A stretch of DNA of 64,000 nt from Thermococcus sp. AM4 (GTDB lineage Archaea > Methanobacteriota_B > Thermococci > Thermococcales > Thermococcaceae): the NCBI RefSeq assembly GCF_000151205.2, contig NC_016051.1:868001-932000 (forward strand). The letters are read 5' to 3'. The position numbers and the translations under genes are program-made. A model generated the notes under the pieces. The model was given only the letters and a program-made list of their open reading frames with translations, was not told the DNA's origin and made no database searches. Positions within the stretch are counted from its first letter, which is position 1, and each line of letters starts with the position of its first letter. Positions 63,665 to 64,000 of this stretch are shown here, piece by piece.

Positions 63665-64000
63665 ATGAAGAAGATTCACCTCATCTACCGGAGGATTCCC
63701 AACAGGGTTCTTGAGCGGGACGACGAGGTTGTGGCAGATTTGGGCAACGTGCTCGTTGCCAAGGCTCGCTTTGAGGGAATGCTCGCCCCGCTGAGGGTGA
63801 ACGGCGTGGAAGTTATCAGAAACGGCTACACCATGCTCTACTTCGCCTTCGTCGGGGAGAACTACGACGTTCTGAAAGTCTACGACGAACGGGGCAACTT
63901 CAGGGGGCTTTACGTCGATGTCTTAGCTTACACGAAGCGCGAGGGGAACACCTTGGAGATGCTCGACCTCTTCCTCGACGTATTCATCTTCCCCGATGGA
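63665..64000 (+). CDS. DUF402-family protein, 3' end cut by window edge
   Basis: 112 residues visible from the ATG at 63665. The C-terminal segment with YVDVLAYTKR and LEMLDLFLDVFIFPDG is the DUF402 core, a fold seen in nucleoside di/triphosphate hydrolases and in FAU-1-like RNA-binding proteins. Metal-ligand positions in the family lie in this Asp-rich region. The rest is outside the window, so FAU-1-like or stand-alone type cannot be told. Confidence 0.78.
   Translation, partial: MKKIHLIYRRIPNRVLERDDEVVADLGNVLVAKARFEGMLAPLRVNGVEVIRNGYTMLYFAFVGENYDVLKVYDERGNFRGLYVDVLAYTKREGNTLEMLDLFLDVFIFPDG

Overview
The window is a 64 kb piece of the chromosome of a hyperthermophilic euryarchaeon of the order Thermococcales, most likely Thermococcus. 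Both strands are packed with genes, with gaps mostly under 150 bp and many convergent 3' overlaps. Promoters are AT-rich TATA elements about 25 bp before the inferred start sites. Ribosome-binding sites resemble GGAGGTGATC and lie about 5-6 bases before ATG, GTG or TTG starts. The gene set also points there: ribose-1,5-bisphosphate isomerase, ribosomal protein S6e, the archaeal 8-oxoguanine glycosylase AGOG, XerA, FtsY, AlaX, a dolichol-phosphate-mannose synthase with a GtrA domain, and two proteins with the CGP-CTERM tail. Two tRNA genes (Arg-CCG, Pro-TGG) carry an encoded CCA. No rRNA, CRISPR array or insertion sequence was seen.

Layout. 1-10 kb: an ATPase cut by the window edge, an M20 deacylase, three GNAT acetyltransferases, an MFS exporter, a three-gene operon of unknown role with a winged-helix protein, a lipoprotein behind a tandem 14-bp repeat, and an M1-like metallopeptidase. 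10-20 kb: a methyltransferase, the TldD/TldE pair, a second MFS protein, a nitrilase-fold hydrolase, an aspartate 4-decarboxylase-type enzyme, a lipoprotein with two DUF2202 domains, and a tyrosine phosphatase. 20-28.5 kb: one compact operon hisZ-G-D-B-H-A-F-IE-C, a HAD-type histidinol-phosphate phosphatase and proC, preceded by a leader with a 23-codon ORF. 28.5-35.7 kb: tRNA-Arg, a Toprim/coiled-coil protein next to xerA, ribose-1,5-bisphosphate isomerase, S6e, AlaX, a surface thioredoxin-fold protein, a TIM-barrel protein and FtsY. 35.8-41.7 kb: a nucleoside-type ABC importer (binding lipoprotein, double ATPase, two permeases), then an orphan ZnuA-like protein. 42-50 kb: a DUF4932-like metalloprotease, a purine phosphoribosyltransferase, a small PQ-loop protein, SppA, an AI-2E family membrane protein, and a divergent folP / RFA-P synthase pair for the pterin-type C1 carrier. 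50-54 kb: AGOG and an ABC-2 exporter. 54-64 kb: a UbiD-family decarboxylase, an SF2 helicase, TruA, tRNA-Pro, DPM synthase, PyrG, a large Thr-rich surface metallophosphoesterase, a PEBP lipoprotein and a truncated DUF402 protein.

The most striking observation is the solute-binding lipoprotein at 35887-37179. Its two halves are in the reverse of the family order: the block normally C-terminal follows the signal peptide and the block normally N-terminal ends the protein, as in a circular permutation. Other leads are the his leader ORF, whose codons overlap a sequence complementary to the hisZ ribosome-binding site; several divergent gene pairs that share one near-symmetric TATA element; the Toprim-XerA pair; and the two CGP-CTERM proteins. 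Start-codon choices rest on ribosome-binding-site spacing and promoter position. All functional calls are from sequence motifs read by eye, with no database search.
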